Source of the DNA: Hydrogenophaga sp.
GTDB lineage: Bacteria; Pseudomonadota; Gammaproteobacteria; Burkholderiales; Burkholderiaceae_C
Assembly: GCA_018335615.1 (NCBI GenBank)
Contig: JAGXRS010000373.1
Span: forward strand, 1-6,238
Direction of reading: 5' to 3'
Length of the DNA: 6,238 nt
Shown: positions 1-3,532 of the stretch, in pieces
Layout of the letters: each line of letters begins with the position of its first letter
Position numbering within the stretch: the first letter of the stretch is position 1
Position numbers and translations under genes: made by a program
The notes under the pieces: generated by a model
Database searches by the model: none
What the model saw: only the letters and a program-made list of their open reading frames with translations
What the model was told of the DNA's origin: nothing

Positions 1-12
1 GTTCGGCGGGGG

Positions 13-291
13 TCACTGGGCACCCCCAGCGGTCAGCACAGCAGGCCGGCACACCAGATCGCCCTGGTGCGTCCACAGCGCCTGGGCTCCGGGGCCGAGT
101 TCGGCGCGGCACAGGGCGGCGGCTGCGCGATCCATGCTGGCCTCGGCCTCGCGAATCTCGGCGTTGATCTGGCGCATGCGCTTGGCATCCTGGGCGTCCA
201 TCCATTCGATGACGGAGGGCAGCAGCAGCACGGCCGAGACGATGATCAGCAGGCCCCAGATGGGGTGCAGGTTGCGGCGGGTGCGTCTCAT
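13..291 (-). CDS. Small single-pass membrane protein, unknown function (gene C of the leftward operon)
   Basis: This 92-residue protein starts at ATG 291-289 and stops at 15-13. A basic N-terminus (MRRTRRN) is followed by one hydrophobic segment at about residues 10-29. The rest is a soluble, charged tail rich in Ala, Glu and Arg that is probably helical. By the positive-inside rule the short N-terminus should be cytoplasmic and the tail periplasmic. The start overlaps the stop of the preceding gene as ATGA, and a GAGG Shine-Dalgarno lies 7 bases upstream, inside that gene. It is the last visible member of a three-gene leftward operon. I do not recognise the family. A lysis accessory (spanin- or holin-like) was considered, but neither a lysis neighbour nor a lipobox is visible. 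That it is a real gene is fairly sure; its function is unknown. Confidence 0.75.
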   Translation of the reverse strand: MRRTRRNLHPIWGLLIIVSAVLLLPSVIEWMDAQDAKRMRQINAEIREAEASMDRAAAALCRAELGPGAQALWTHQGDLVCRPAVLTAGGAQ

Positions 292-437
292 GCCAGCACC
301 TCGACACTGATGGCGCCGGGTGCGCCGTCCAGAAGGTCGAGGCCGCGCAGCACGGCGTCAACCGTGTGGGCGAACACGCCCACGATACGGCGGGCGGGCA
401 TGCCGCGCCGGCTGATGGTGATGGCCATGGGCTTCAT
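288..437 (-). CDS. Very small protein, unknown function (gene B of the leftward operon)
   Basis: This 49-residue protein starts MKPMAITISRRG and ends SVEVLA. It is placed by its junctions: ATG 437-435 overlaps the upstream stop (436-434) as ATGA, and its own TGA (290-288) overlaps the downstream ATG in the same way. The reading frame stays open far upstream, but that extension runs antisense to other genes and is not credible. The Shine-Dalgarno is weak (GGCGGTG), so translation may depend on coupling to gene A. No motif is recognised; the middle is mildly amphipathic (IVGVFAHTVDAVLRGLDLL). Small early-phage proteins of this kind are often regulators or host-takeover factors, but nothing here shows that. 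Support comes from the tight double overlap rather than from homology. Confidence 0.6.
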   Translation of the reverse strand: MKPMAITISRRGMPARRIVGVFAHTVDAVLRGLDLLDGAPGAISVEVLA

Positions 438-754
438 GCAGCACCGCCGTTCAGTACTTGAGAGCCTTCCCAGGCGAACAGCAGGACGCCGCGCTTTTGG
501 GCCTGAACGTAGCTTTTGTTTCGCTCCACGCAGAGCGGAGTGCGCGCTGAATGAATGGCCCGCATCGTTGCGGAGGTCAGATCGAGCTTGTACAGCTCGC
601 TGTCGGCAAACCGCGAAAGCTCCAGGAAGTCTTGATCCTCCTGAACAGCCACGCTCGCCCAGAACGCAGGGTGATCGGGCGGCAGCACATCCCATGTGCC
701 TTTTCGTTCTGATTGGCCGCTGCCCGCAGCCTGGGGTGTTTGCTGCTGTGCCAT
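434..754 (-). CDS. Phage hypothetical protein, unknown function (gene A of the leftward operon)
   Basis: This 106-residue soluble protein starts at ATG 754-752; a GTG one codon earlier is also in frame. The N-terminal ~20 residues (MAQQQTPQAAGSGQSE) are polar and probably disordered. A compact, aromatic-containing region follows (DHPAFWASVAVQEDQDF, then an Arg/Lys-rich stretch ending QKRGVLLFAWEG). No TM segment, signal peptide or catalytic motif is apparent. It is the first gene of the coupled leftward operon. Its 5' end is one copy of an imperfect direct repeat whose other copy (1168-1206) carries an alternative start with a strong ribosome site. This suggests gene A originally began directly behind the leftward promoter and was later separated from it. 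I do not recognise the family. Confidence 0.7.
   Translation of the reverse strand: MAQQQTPQAAGSGQSERKGTWDVLPPDHPAFWASVAVQEDQDFLELSRFADSELYKLDLTSATMRAIHSARTPLCVERNKSYVQAQKRGVLLFAWEGSQVLNGGAA
713..754. repeat. Imperfect direct repeat, copy 1 (5' end of gene A)
   Basis: This 42-base copy pairs with 1168-1206. By eye, 35 of 39 aligned bases agree, and this copy has one extra CTG triplet. On the minus strand it encodes MAQQQTPQAAGSGQ. The match stops sharply at both ends. Confidence 0.8.
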
Positions 755-807
755 CACGCCACCCCGCCAGTACGATGGCCGGCAGGCACACCACGGAGGA
801 AAACGAA

Positions 808-1164
808 ATGCTTGAAACGCTCCTGAACAAACTGGAGGCGCTGGTCAACGAGCGCGGCTCGGCAGCGGTGCTGCGCGAGCACCTGGCCTTGCTGCGAGAG
901 CGCGTCGGGGCGCTGGAGCGCGAGAACGCCGATCTGCGCACGCAGCTTCAGCAGGCCCAGCTGCAGGCGCAAGAGAGCCAGAGCCAGGCGCGGCGCTTCG
1001 CGCAAGACAACCCGCACGCCTGGCGCTGCGACGCCTGCGGCAGTGTTGACCTGCGGCGCACCGGCAGCCGGCCCGACCCGACCTTCAAGGCGCTGGGAAT
1101 CAAGCAGGCGCTCATGACCTGCCGCGTGTGCCAGCAAGTCTCGGCCTTCACCGAGGACCGCTGA
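808..1164 (+). CDS. Coiled-coil plus zinc-ribbon protein, accessory (moron-like) gene
   Basis: This 118-residue protein starts at ATG 808, 8 bases after GGAGG (795-799). The frame is open further upstream, but that part is antisense to the leftward genes. Residues 1-65 form a heptad-rich helix (LLNKLEALV, LREHLALLRERVGALERENADLRTQ in two overlapping stretches), strongly predicting a coiled coil and oligomerisation. Residues 72-110 hold a zinc ribbon with C74-x2-C77 and C105-x2-C108, around a TGSRPDPTFKALGIKQA core that resembles small phage zinc-ribbon proteins. It may bind nucleic acid or a protein partner; no catalytic residues are seen. It is oriented against its neighbours, flanked by a direct repeat, and lies inside the path of the leftward promoter, as expected of an inserted accessory gene. 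No clear promoter of its own is visible. Confidence 0.85.
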   Translation: MLETLLNKLEALVNERGSAAVLREHLALLRERVGALERENADLRTQLQQAQLQAQESQSQARRFAQDNPHAWRCDACGSVDLRRTGSRPDPTFKALGIKQALMTCRVCQQVSAFTEDR

Positions 1165-1167
1165 GGG

Positions 1168-1206
1168 TTGGCCGCTGACCGCGGCCGGGGGTGTCTGCTG
1201 TGCCAT
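1168..1206. repeat. Imperfect direct repeat, copy 2 (behind the leftward promoter)
   Basis: This 39-base copy, the partner of 713-754, begins 3 bases after the stop of the 808-1164 gene. On the minus strand it encodes MAQQTPPAAVSGQ from an ATG with a strong ribosome site. Differences from copy 1 are four substitutions and one 3-base gap. Confidence 0.8.
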
Positions 1207-1210
1207 GTGG

Positions 1211-1216
1211 CCCTCC
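1211..1216 (-). promoter_or_regulatory. Ribosome binding site GGAGGG for ATG 1206
   Basis: Read on the minus strand, GGAGGG stands 5 bases before the ATG at 1206-1204. It is the best leftward ribosome site in the window, yet the start it serves opens a frame that is mostly antisense to another gene. Confidence 0.6.
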
Positions 1217-1246
1217 GAAGTCGCCTGAAGTAGGCGGTTCGGATTG

Positions 1247-1276
1247 ATTCTACAATCGTAGATAAAGCATCGTCAA
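1247..1276 (-). promoter_or_regulatory. Leftward sigma-70 promoter (PL-like)
   Basis: Read on the minus strand: -35 TTGACG (1276-1271, 5 of 6 matches to consensus), an 18-base spacer, then -10 TAGAAT (1252-1247, 5 of 6). Transcription should begin near 1240 and run left through a ~34-base leader to the GGAGGG/ATG at 1206, then antisense through 808-1164 into genes A-B-C. A perfect palindrome overlaps the -10 and a second operator overlaps the -35, so a bound regulator would exclude RNA polymerase. The layout matches the cro promoter at 2382-2411 base for base in spacing. Confidence 0.75.
1249..1262. promoter_or_regulatory. Operator OL1, perfect palindrome over the -10 box
   Basis: TCTACAATCGTAGA has perfect TCTAC/GTAGA arms with a 4-base centre. 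The same arms and spacing recur at 2396-2409 next to the cro promoter. It is probably bound by the 1909-2337 repressor, the Cro-like protein, or both. Confidence 0.75.
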
Positions 1277-1286
1277 CAGTTGTAGA
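1273..1286. promoter_or_regulatory. Operator OL2, one-mismatch palindrome over the -35 box
   Basis: TCAACAGTTGTAGA differs from the TCTAC-N4-GTAGA consensus at one base. It starts exactly 24 bp from OL1, the same offset as in the cro operator pair, which suits cooperative binding of two dimers. A further inverted repeat, TTGTA-N6-TACAA (1280-1295), overlaps it. Confidence 0.65.
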
Positions 1287-1302
1287 TGGTTACAAAGAAT
1301 TT

Positions 1303-1316
1303 TCTACGCCTGTATG
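1303..1316. promoter_or_regulatory. Possible third left operator (OL3, weak)
   Basis: TCTACGCCTGTATG has a perfect left arm and a right arm with 3 of 5 matches. It starts 30 bp from OL2, on the side facing the rightward 1383 gene. It overlaps a poor rightward promoter candidate (GTTACA 1289-1294, TATGAC 1313-1318, 18-base spacer) and could control that gene. The evidence is modest. Confidence 0.35.
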
Positions 1317-1370
1317 ACGAACGCAACACCTGTTTAGCTGCTGTGGCGTTCTGGCAGAATCTGTCCCTTC

Positions 1371-1375
1371 GGAGG
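1371..1375 (+). promoter_or_regulatory. Strong ribosome binding site deciding a TTG start
   Basis: GGAGG lies 7 bases before TTG 1383-1385. It fixes the non-ATG start of the zinc-ribbon membrane protein: no ATG occurs in its frame until codon 47, by which point the zinc ribbon would be lost. Confidence 0.8.
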
Positions 1376-1382
1376 CAATACT

Positions 1383-1871
1383 TTGGCACTCATACCCTGC
1401 GCCGCCTGCGGCAAGAAGATCAGTGATATTTCGCCTACCTGCATTCACTGCGGCGCAGCGTTCTATCAGGGGGGGTCTCGGCCCACTCGCCCCGTGACAG
1501 TGGGTTTGCCTGCGAGGCGCATGTCTTGGGCCAAGGTCGTGATGGGGTTTGTCGCGCTGATTGTTGTGGCTTCGTGTGTTGAATCACTTCAAACGAAGCC
1601 ACAGCCACGCCAGTTTGATGAGAACTCGGCAATGGCCATGTGTATGAGGGCTATTCAGCTGGCCTCGAAAGACCCTGAGCGCGTTCAGATTCCTTGGGTA
1701 GACCCAAGGATGGGCGGCGACGATTTCCATTTCGCATGGGGGCACTCCACCCGCATGCTGAGGATGCGAAACGGCTTGGGGTTGGAGGTGGCCGCCAGCG
1801 GATCTTGTACCGTGAGCCGCGCGCGCAAGACGGTCACTTCATTGACCATCGACGGACAGAGGTTGCTCTGA
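1383..1871 (+). CDS. Zinc-ribbon, single-TM membrane protein in the immunity region
   Basis: This 162-residue protein starts at TTG 1383. Residues 1-24 form a short zinc ribbon (C6-x2-C9, C20-x2-C23), followed by a basic linker. A membrane segment at about 50-66 (KVVMGFVALIVVASCVE) comes next, then a ~95-residue C-terminal domain. With Arg45-Arg46 and Lys51 before the helix, the zinc ribbon should be cytoplasmic and the C-terminal domain periplasmic. That domain has two cysteines (C87, C142) that could form a disulfide, a WVDP stretch, a central FAWGH/MRNGLG region and a beta-like end (KTVTSLTIDG). Zinc-ribbon-plus-TM proteins of this plan are common and mostly uncharacterised. It lies between the left operators and the repressor, where lambda carries rexAB, but convergent with the repressor. 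A role in superinfection exclusion or lysogenic conversion is speculation from position. Confidence 0.8.
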   Translation: MALIPCAACGKKISDISPTCIHCGAAFYQGGSRPTRPVTVGLPARRMSWAKVVMGFVALIVVASCVESLQTKPQPRQFDENSAMAMCMRAIQLASKDPERVQIPWVDPRMGGDDFHFAWGHSTRMLRMRNGLGLEVAASGSCTVSRARKTVTSLTIDGQRLL

Positions 1872-1872
1872 A

Positions 1873-1925
1873 TTGCGCCTTCTGAAGGGTAGAACGCACC
1901 CCGTTTTTTCAGGCGCAGTTTTTTT
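1873..1925 (+). terminator. Nested hairpins with U-tracts between convergent genes
   Basis: An outer stem, TTGCGCCT (1873-1880) with AGGCGCAG (1911-1918, one G-U pair), is followed by seven T (1919-1925). Inside its loop a short stem GGGT (1887-1890)/ACCC (1898-1901) is followed by T6 (1904-1909). Either could end transcription of the 1383-1871 gene and protect the end of the convergent repressor gene. The outer right arm overlaps the repressor's last codons. The inner stem is short and the outer loop is long (30 bases), so strength is uncertain. Confidence 0.45.
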
Positions 1926-2337
1926 GCTCTGCTTCTCGAAGCTGAACAATCCCCACCACGTAGGCGTCTATCCGCGCAATGTCTTCGGGCAAAAGGGCCG
2001 CACGCATCTGCTCGCGCGAAACTGAGAACGGCCACCAGCTGCCCCCCCATTCCCCTGGGTCTTTCTCGCTGGCGATGTGGGGTACCACGTTCCCGCCCAC
2101 CTGGTAGAGCTTGACGTGACGGCGAACCTCGTCGCTGAAGTCTTGTTCTTCGTCTGCCAACTGTTCAAAGGTCAGGCCGATCGCACTGGCCAGTGGCGCC
2201 CAGTACTGTGAGCGCTTGCTGCCGCGCTTTTCAAGCGCGTTGATCGTCCCCACCGCAACGCCTGAGCGCTCTGCCAGTTCTGGGTAGCTCAACCCGCAGG
2301 CAAGGCGGTATTTTTCAAGCTGCTTTCCAAGGGTCAT
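1909..2337 (-). CDS. CI-like phage repressor, XRE-type HTH, no peptidase domain
   Basis: This 142-residue protein starts at ATG 2337-2335, with an AGGGTG ribosome site a few bases upstream. Residues 3-60 are a classic HTH_3/XRE domain: LGKQLEKYRLACGLSYPELA, turn at SGV (25-27), recognition helix about 28-36 ending NALEKRG. The C-terminal half (about 65-142) contains GGSWWPFSVSREQM and a helical end (EDIARIDAYVVGIVQLREAE). It is too short for the S24/LexA-type self-cleaving domain of lambda CI, and no Ser/Lys dyad region is evident. It is divergent from the Cro-like gene across a region with TCTAC-N4-GTAGA operators, so it is the probable lysogeny repressor of both early promoters. Induction must then use something other than canonical RecA-stimulated self-cleavage, for example an antirepressor. 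The HTH call is strong; the repressor role is inferred from context. Confidence 0.85.
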   Translation of the reverse strand: MTLGKQLEKYRLACGLSYPELAERSGVAVGTINALEKRGSKRSQYWAPLASAIGLTFEQLADEEQDFSDEVRRHVKLYQVGGNVVPHIASEKDPGEWGGSWWPFSVSREQMRAALLPEDIARIDAYVVGIVQLREAEQKNCA

Positions 2338-2371
2338 CTTGACACCCTAGGAGCTGATTCGCCCACGCGCA

Positions 2372-2385
2372 ACAACACTTGTAGA
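2372..2385. promoter_or_regulatory. Operator OR2, degenerate, over the cro -35 box
   Basis: ACAACACTTGTAGA has a perfect right arm (GTAGA) and a left arm matching TCTAC at 3 of 5. It starts exactly 24 bp from OR1 and overlaps the -35 box, mirroring the OL2-OL1 pair at the leftward promoter. Confidence 0.55.
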
Positions 2386-2411
2386 CGAATGTATTTCTAC
2401 ATGTGTAGAAT
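2382..2411 (+). promoter_or_regulatory. Rightward promoter of the cro-like gene (PR-like)
   Basis: -35 TAGACG (2382-2387, 4 of 6 matches), an 18-base spacer, then -10 TAGAAT (2406-2411, 5 of 6). The -10, the spacer length and the operator placement match the leftward promoter exactly. The expected transcription start is about 2418-2419, so ATG codons at 2389, 2401 and 2410 lie inside the promoter and are unlikely to be used as starts from it. Confidence 0.65.
2396..2409. promoter_or_regulatory. Operator OR1, perfect palindrome over the cro -10 box
   Basis: TCTACATGTGTAGA has perfect TCTAC/GTAGA arms with a 4-base centre, overlapping the -10 TAGAAT by four bases, as OL1 does. It is the second perfect occurrence in the window; both lie at early-promoter positions. 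Confidence 0.75.
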
Positions 2412-2418
2412 GCTGGGC

Positions 2419-2724
2419 ATGAGCAGTGAAACATCCCCCGTTGTAGAGCCTGTAGTGGCTCAGGTGGCCCGCGCCATCGAGCTGGCAGGCGGCCCCGCCA
2501 AGGTTGGCCGCGGCCTGCGCGTGAGCACTCAGACGGTCTGCTTCTGGCGTGATGGCAACCGACAGATCAAGGCCGAATTCGGCGCACAGCTCGAGCAAAT
2601 GACTGATTTGCGGGTGACGCGAAAAGACATCTGGCCCGTCAGCTGGCAACAGATCTGGCCCGAGCTTGCGCGCGCCGATACCCACCAACCCCACCCCACC
2701 CACCAAGAGGCCGCGAATGCGTGA
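2419..2724 (+). CDS. Cro-like regulator, YdaS family HTH
   Basis: This 101-residue protein reads from ATG 2419. Residues ~14-58 match the YdaS/Cro-type helix-turn-helix pattern: VARAIELAGGPAKVGRGLRV, then STQTVCFWRDG as recognition helix and turn. Next come the TDLRVTRKDIWP and IWPEL elements typical of YdaS proteins, which follow the HTH with 'T...vtr..lrP..w..iwPel'. The C-terminal tail (HQPHPTHQEAANA) is polar. Earlier in-frame ATGs (2389, 2401, 2410) fall within the promoter and operator, so I prefer 2419, which coincides with the predicted transcription start and implies a leaderless message. GTG 2455 or 2464 are alternatives. The gene is divergent from the repressor, so it is the likely antagonist in the lysis-lysogeny decision. 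YdaS proteins have also been described as antitoxin-like, but no YdaT partner is recognisable next to it. Confidence 0.8.
   Translation: MSSETSPVVEPVVAQVARAIELAGGPAKVGRGLRVSTQTVCFWRDGNRQIKAEFGAQLEQMTDLRVTRKDIWPVSWQQIWPELARADTHQPHPTHQEAANA
2434..2447. promoter_or_regulatory. Possible third right operator inside cro (weak)
   Basis: TCCCCCGTTGTAGA has a perfect right arm and a left arm matching 3 of 5. It starts 38 bp from OR1 within the cro coding region. GC-rich codons could produce this by chance. Confidence 0.25.
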
Positions 2725-3094
2725 TTGCTTGTTTATTTGCCACGATTCGAATGGGGTCCCTCGCCTGCAGGACAGGCTCGGGGCAGAGGTGGTTTTGTCG
2801 CCTTTGCAGGCCTTTTGGCTGTACGAGCTGTGCGAGCTTTCCACTATCGGAAAAGCTTCGATGCCCCTTGGAGCAGCTGGTACAGCCGGTCTTCTGATTC
2901 CAGCATCTGTTTCACTGCCGCTCTCATTGTTGGCGTTGGTATCTGCTCGAAAGTCGCTTGTTTCGCCGCAGACGCCTTGGCCATCTTGGTCAGAACGTCT
3001 TGCAGTTGCTCGGGCGGCATGGCTGCTGCCATGGCGCAAAGCGCTTGGTTGGTTGCGCTCAGGTCGCACCGCAATCGGTCCATGGATTCTCTGA
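2717..3094 (+). CDS. Candidate small gene overlapping the cro end; doubtful, possibly only its first ~45 codons meaningful
   Basis: ATG 2717 lies about 7 bases after AAGAGG (2704-2709) and overlaps the cro stop by 8 bases, an arrangement typical of coupled genes. The first ~45 residues (MRDCLFICHDSNGVPRLQDR, then an LQAFWLYELCEL stretch) read like a protein. The frame then runs 251 bases antisense to the better-supported 2844-3116 gene, with low-complexity Leu/Ala/Arg/Trp content typical of a shadow. It could be a small gene whose original stop has been lost, or a chance frame. Codon third positions are less GC-rich than in nearby genes. Without this ORF, 2725-2843 holds no gene. Confidence 0.3.
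   Translation: MRDCLFICHDSNGVPRLQDRLGAEVVLSPLQAFWLYELCELSTIGKASMPLGAAGTAGLLIPASVSLPLSLLALVSARKSLVSPQTPWPSWSERLAVARAAWLLPWRKALGWLRSGRTAIGPWIL
2833..2860. repeat. Inverted repeat at the end of the 3116-2844 gene
   Basis: CGAGCTTTCC (2833-2842) and GGAAAAGCTTCG (2849-2860) can pair as a bulged stem around a 6-base loop containing the minus-strand stop codon. No T-run follows on either strand, so it is not a standard intrinsic terminator. It may stabilise the transcript end or be incidental. Confidence 0.4.
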
Positions 3095-3116
3095 GGCGCT
3101 GCATGTCTTCGTTCAT
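2844..3116 (-). CDS. Small helical phage protein, unknown function
   Basis: This 90-residue protein starts at ATG 3116-3114, with an AAAGGA ribosome site 7-8 bases upstream and a TAG stop at 2846-2844. It is all-alpha by appearance. A charged N-terminal helix (MNEDMQRLRESMDRLRCDL) has heptad spacing of Leu/Met and may form a short coiled coil. An Ala/Met-rich middle (ALCAMAAAMPPEQLQDVLTK) and a second charged helix (RAAVKQMLESEDRLYQLL) follow. There is no TM segment and no motif I recognise. It is the only leftward gene between cro and the replication genes, so it would need its own promoter in 3117-3200, where I see no good one. It may be an accessory regulator or a protein-protein adaptor; the function is unknown. 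Confidence 0.65.
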   Translation of the reverse strand: MNEDMQRLRESMDRLRCDLSATNQALCAMAAAMPPEQLQDVLTKMAKASAAKQATFEQIPTPTMRAAVKQMLESEDRLYQLLQGASKLFR

Positions 3117-3136
3117 GGGTCGGTCCTTTCGGTTTG

Positions 3137-3532
3137 ATGGTGGTTGTAGGGACTTTCATCGTACCCGGCTGGGCCGGCCCGCCCTTTTCCCCCACCGCCC
3201 AGCTGGCCCGCGCGATCGTGCTGACCGGCGCGCACCTCGGCCTAACTCCCCCGACATGGGTGGCGCGCTGGTCGGCGGTGGGCTTTTTCTTCCAGAGTCC
3301 TAACCACATGGCCACACACAACATCCGCGTCACTGTGCTGCTGGACGGTGATGAGTACCTGGGCCTGCAGGCCATGAGCGAGGATGATGGACTGAGTGAT
3401 TCGGCTTTCATGCGGCGTCTGTTGAAGCTGGAAGCCCGCAGGCGGGCCATGGCTCAAGTATCGGAGCGCACCGATCTGGATGAAAGTGCAGAACCTGTTC
3501 ACCTTGTGCGCACCGCCAGAGGACAGTTGTGA
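3137..3532 (+). CDS. Ribbon-helix-helix DNA-binding protein, possibly with an N-terminal extension
   Basis: The C-terminal 74 residues, from ATG 3308, are a typical ribbon-helix-helix protein. The strand is HNIRVTVLLDGDEYLGL, helix A is LGLQAMSEDDGL, and helix B is SDSAFMRRLLKLEARRRA. These small dimeric regulators bind operators through the strand. The frame is open upstream to ATG 3137 (131 residues in all). The stretch 3170-3307 has strongly GC-biased third codon positions and a protein-like sequence (TAQLARAIVLTGAHLGLTPP, then WVARWSAVGFFFQSP), so I include it. Neither start has a convincing ribosome site. The shorter form 3308-3532 begins MATHN, a natural RHH N-terminus, and remains a serious alternative. 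The stop overlaps the next gene start by one base (TGATG), indicating co-translation. Likely role: regulation or accessory DNA binding for the replication module. Confidence 0.65.
   Translation: MVVVGTFIVPGWAGPPFSPTAQLARAIVLTGAHLGLTPPTWVARWSAVGFFFQSPNHMATHNIRVTVLLDGDEYLGLQAMSEDDGLSDSAFMRRLLKLEARRRAMAQVSERTDLDESAEPVHLVRTARGQL

Larger units (their letters stand above)
754..1206 (-). other. Antisense ORF with full initiation signals; coding status doubtful
   Basis: A 150-codon open frame lies opposite the 808-1164 gene. Its ATG (1206-1204) sits 5 bases from a GGAGGG Shine-Dalgarno, about 34 bases downstream of the predicted start of the leftward promoter. Its TGA (756-754) overlaps the gene A start by one base (TGATG). 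Those signals are what a first operon gene should have. Against it, the middle of the protein (Leu-, Gln- and Ala-rich) is what the complement of a plus-strand coiled-coil gene yields, and the plus strand has far stronger protein features. Only the first ~13 codons, shared with gene A, look like a genuine gene start. I read it as a leftover start whose frame happens to stay open to the gene A start. Translation of it could still couple to gene A. Confidence 0.3.

Noticed and set aside
13..291. Spanin or holin identity for the small membrane protein
   Set aside because: There is one TM segment and a charged tail, but no lipobox, no endolysin neighbour and no nested partner frame. Its operon context is early and leftward rather than lysis.
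67..807. Long plus-strand frame leading into the 808-1164 gene
   Set aside because: It is antisense to three overlapping leftward genes, Arg/Ser/Pro-rich and without structure. The strong GGAGG site at 795-799 places the real start at 808.
1249..1316. LexA/SOS box or attachment site in the palindrome-rich region
   Set aside because: The arms are TCTAC/GTAGA with a 4-base centre, not CTGT-N8-ACAG, and the sites sit on promoter elements next to repressor and cro. There is no integrase or tRNA to suggest an att site.
2389..2418. Earlier ATG starts (2389, 2401, 2410) for the cro-like gene
   Set aside because: All fall within the -35 to -10 region or the OR1 palindrome, upstream of the predicted transcription start, and would add a MYFYMCRMLG leader unlike YdaS proteins.
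2347..3450. 367-codon minus-strand frame
   Set aside because: It crosses the control region, cro, the 2844-3116 gene and the RHH gene in shadow frames. Composition is incoherent and no ribosome site was found.
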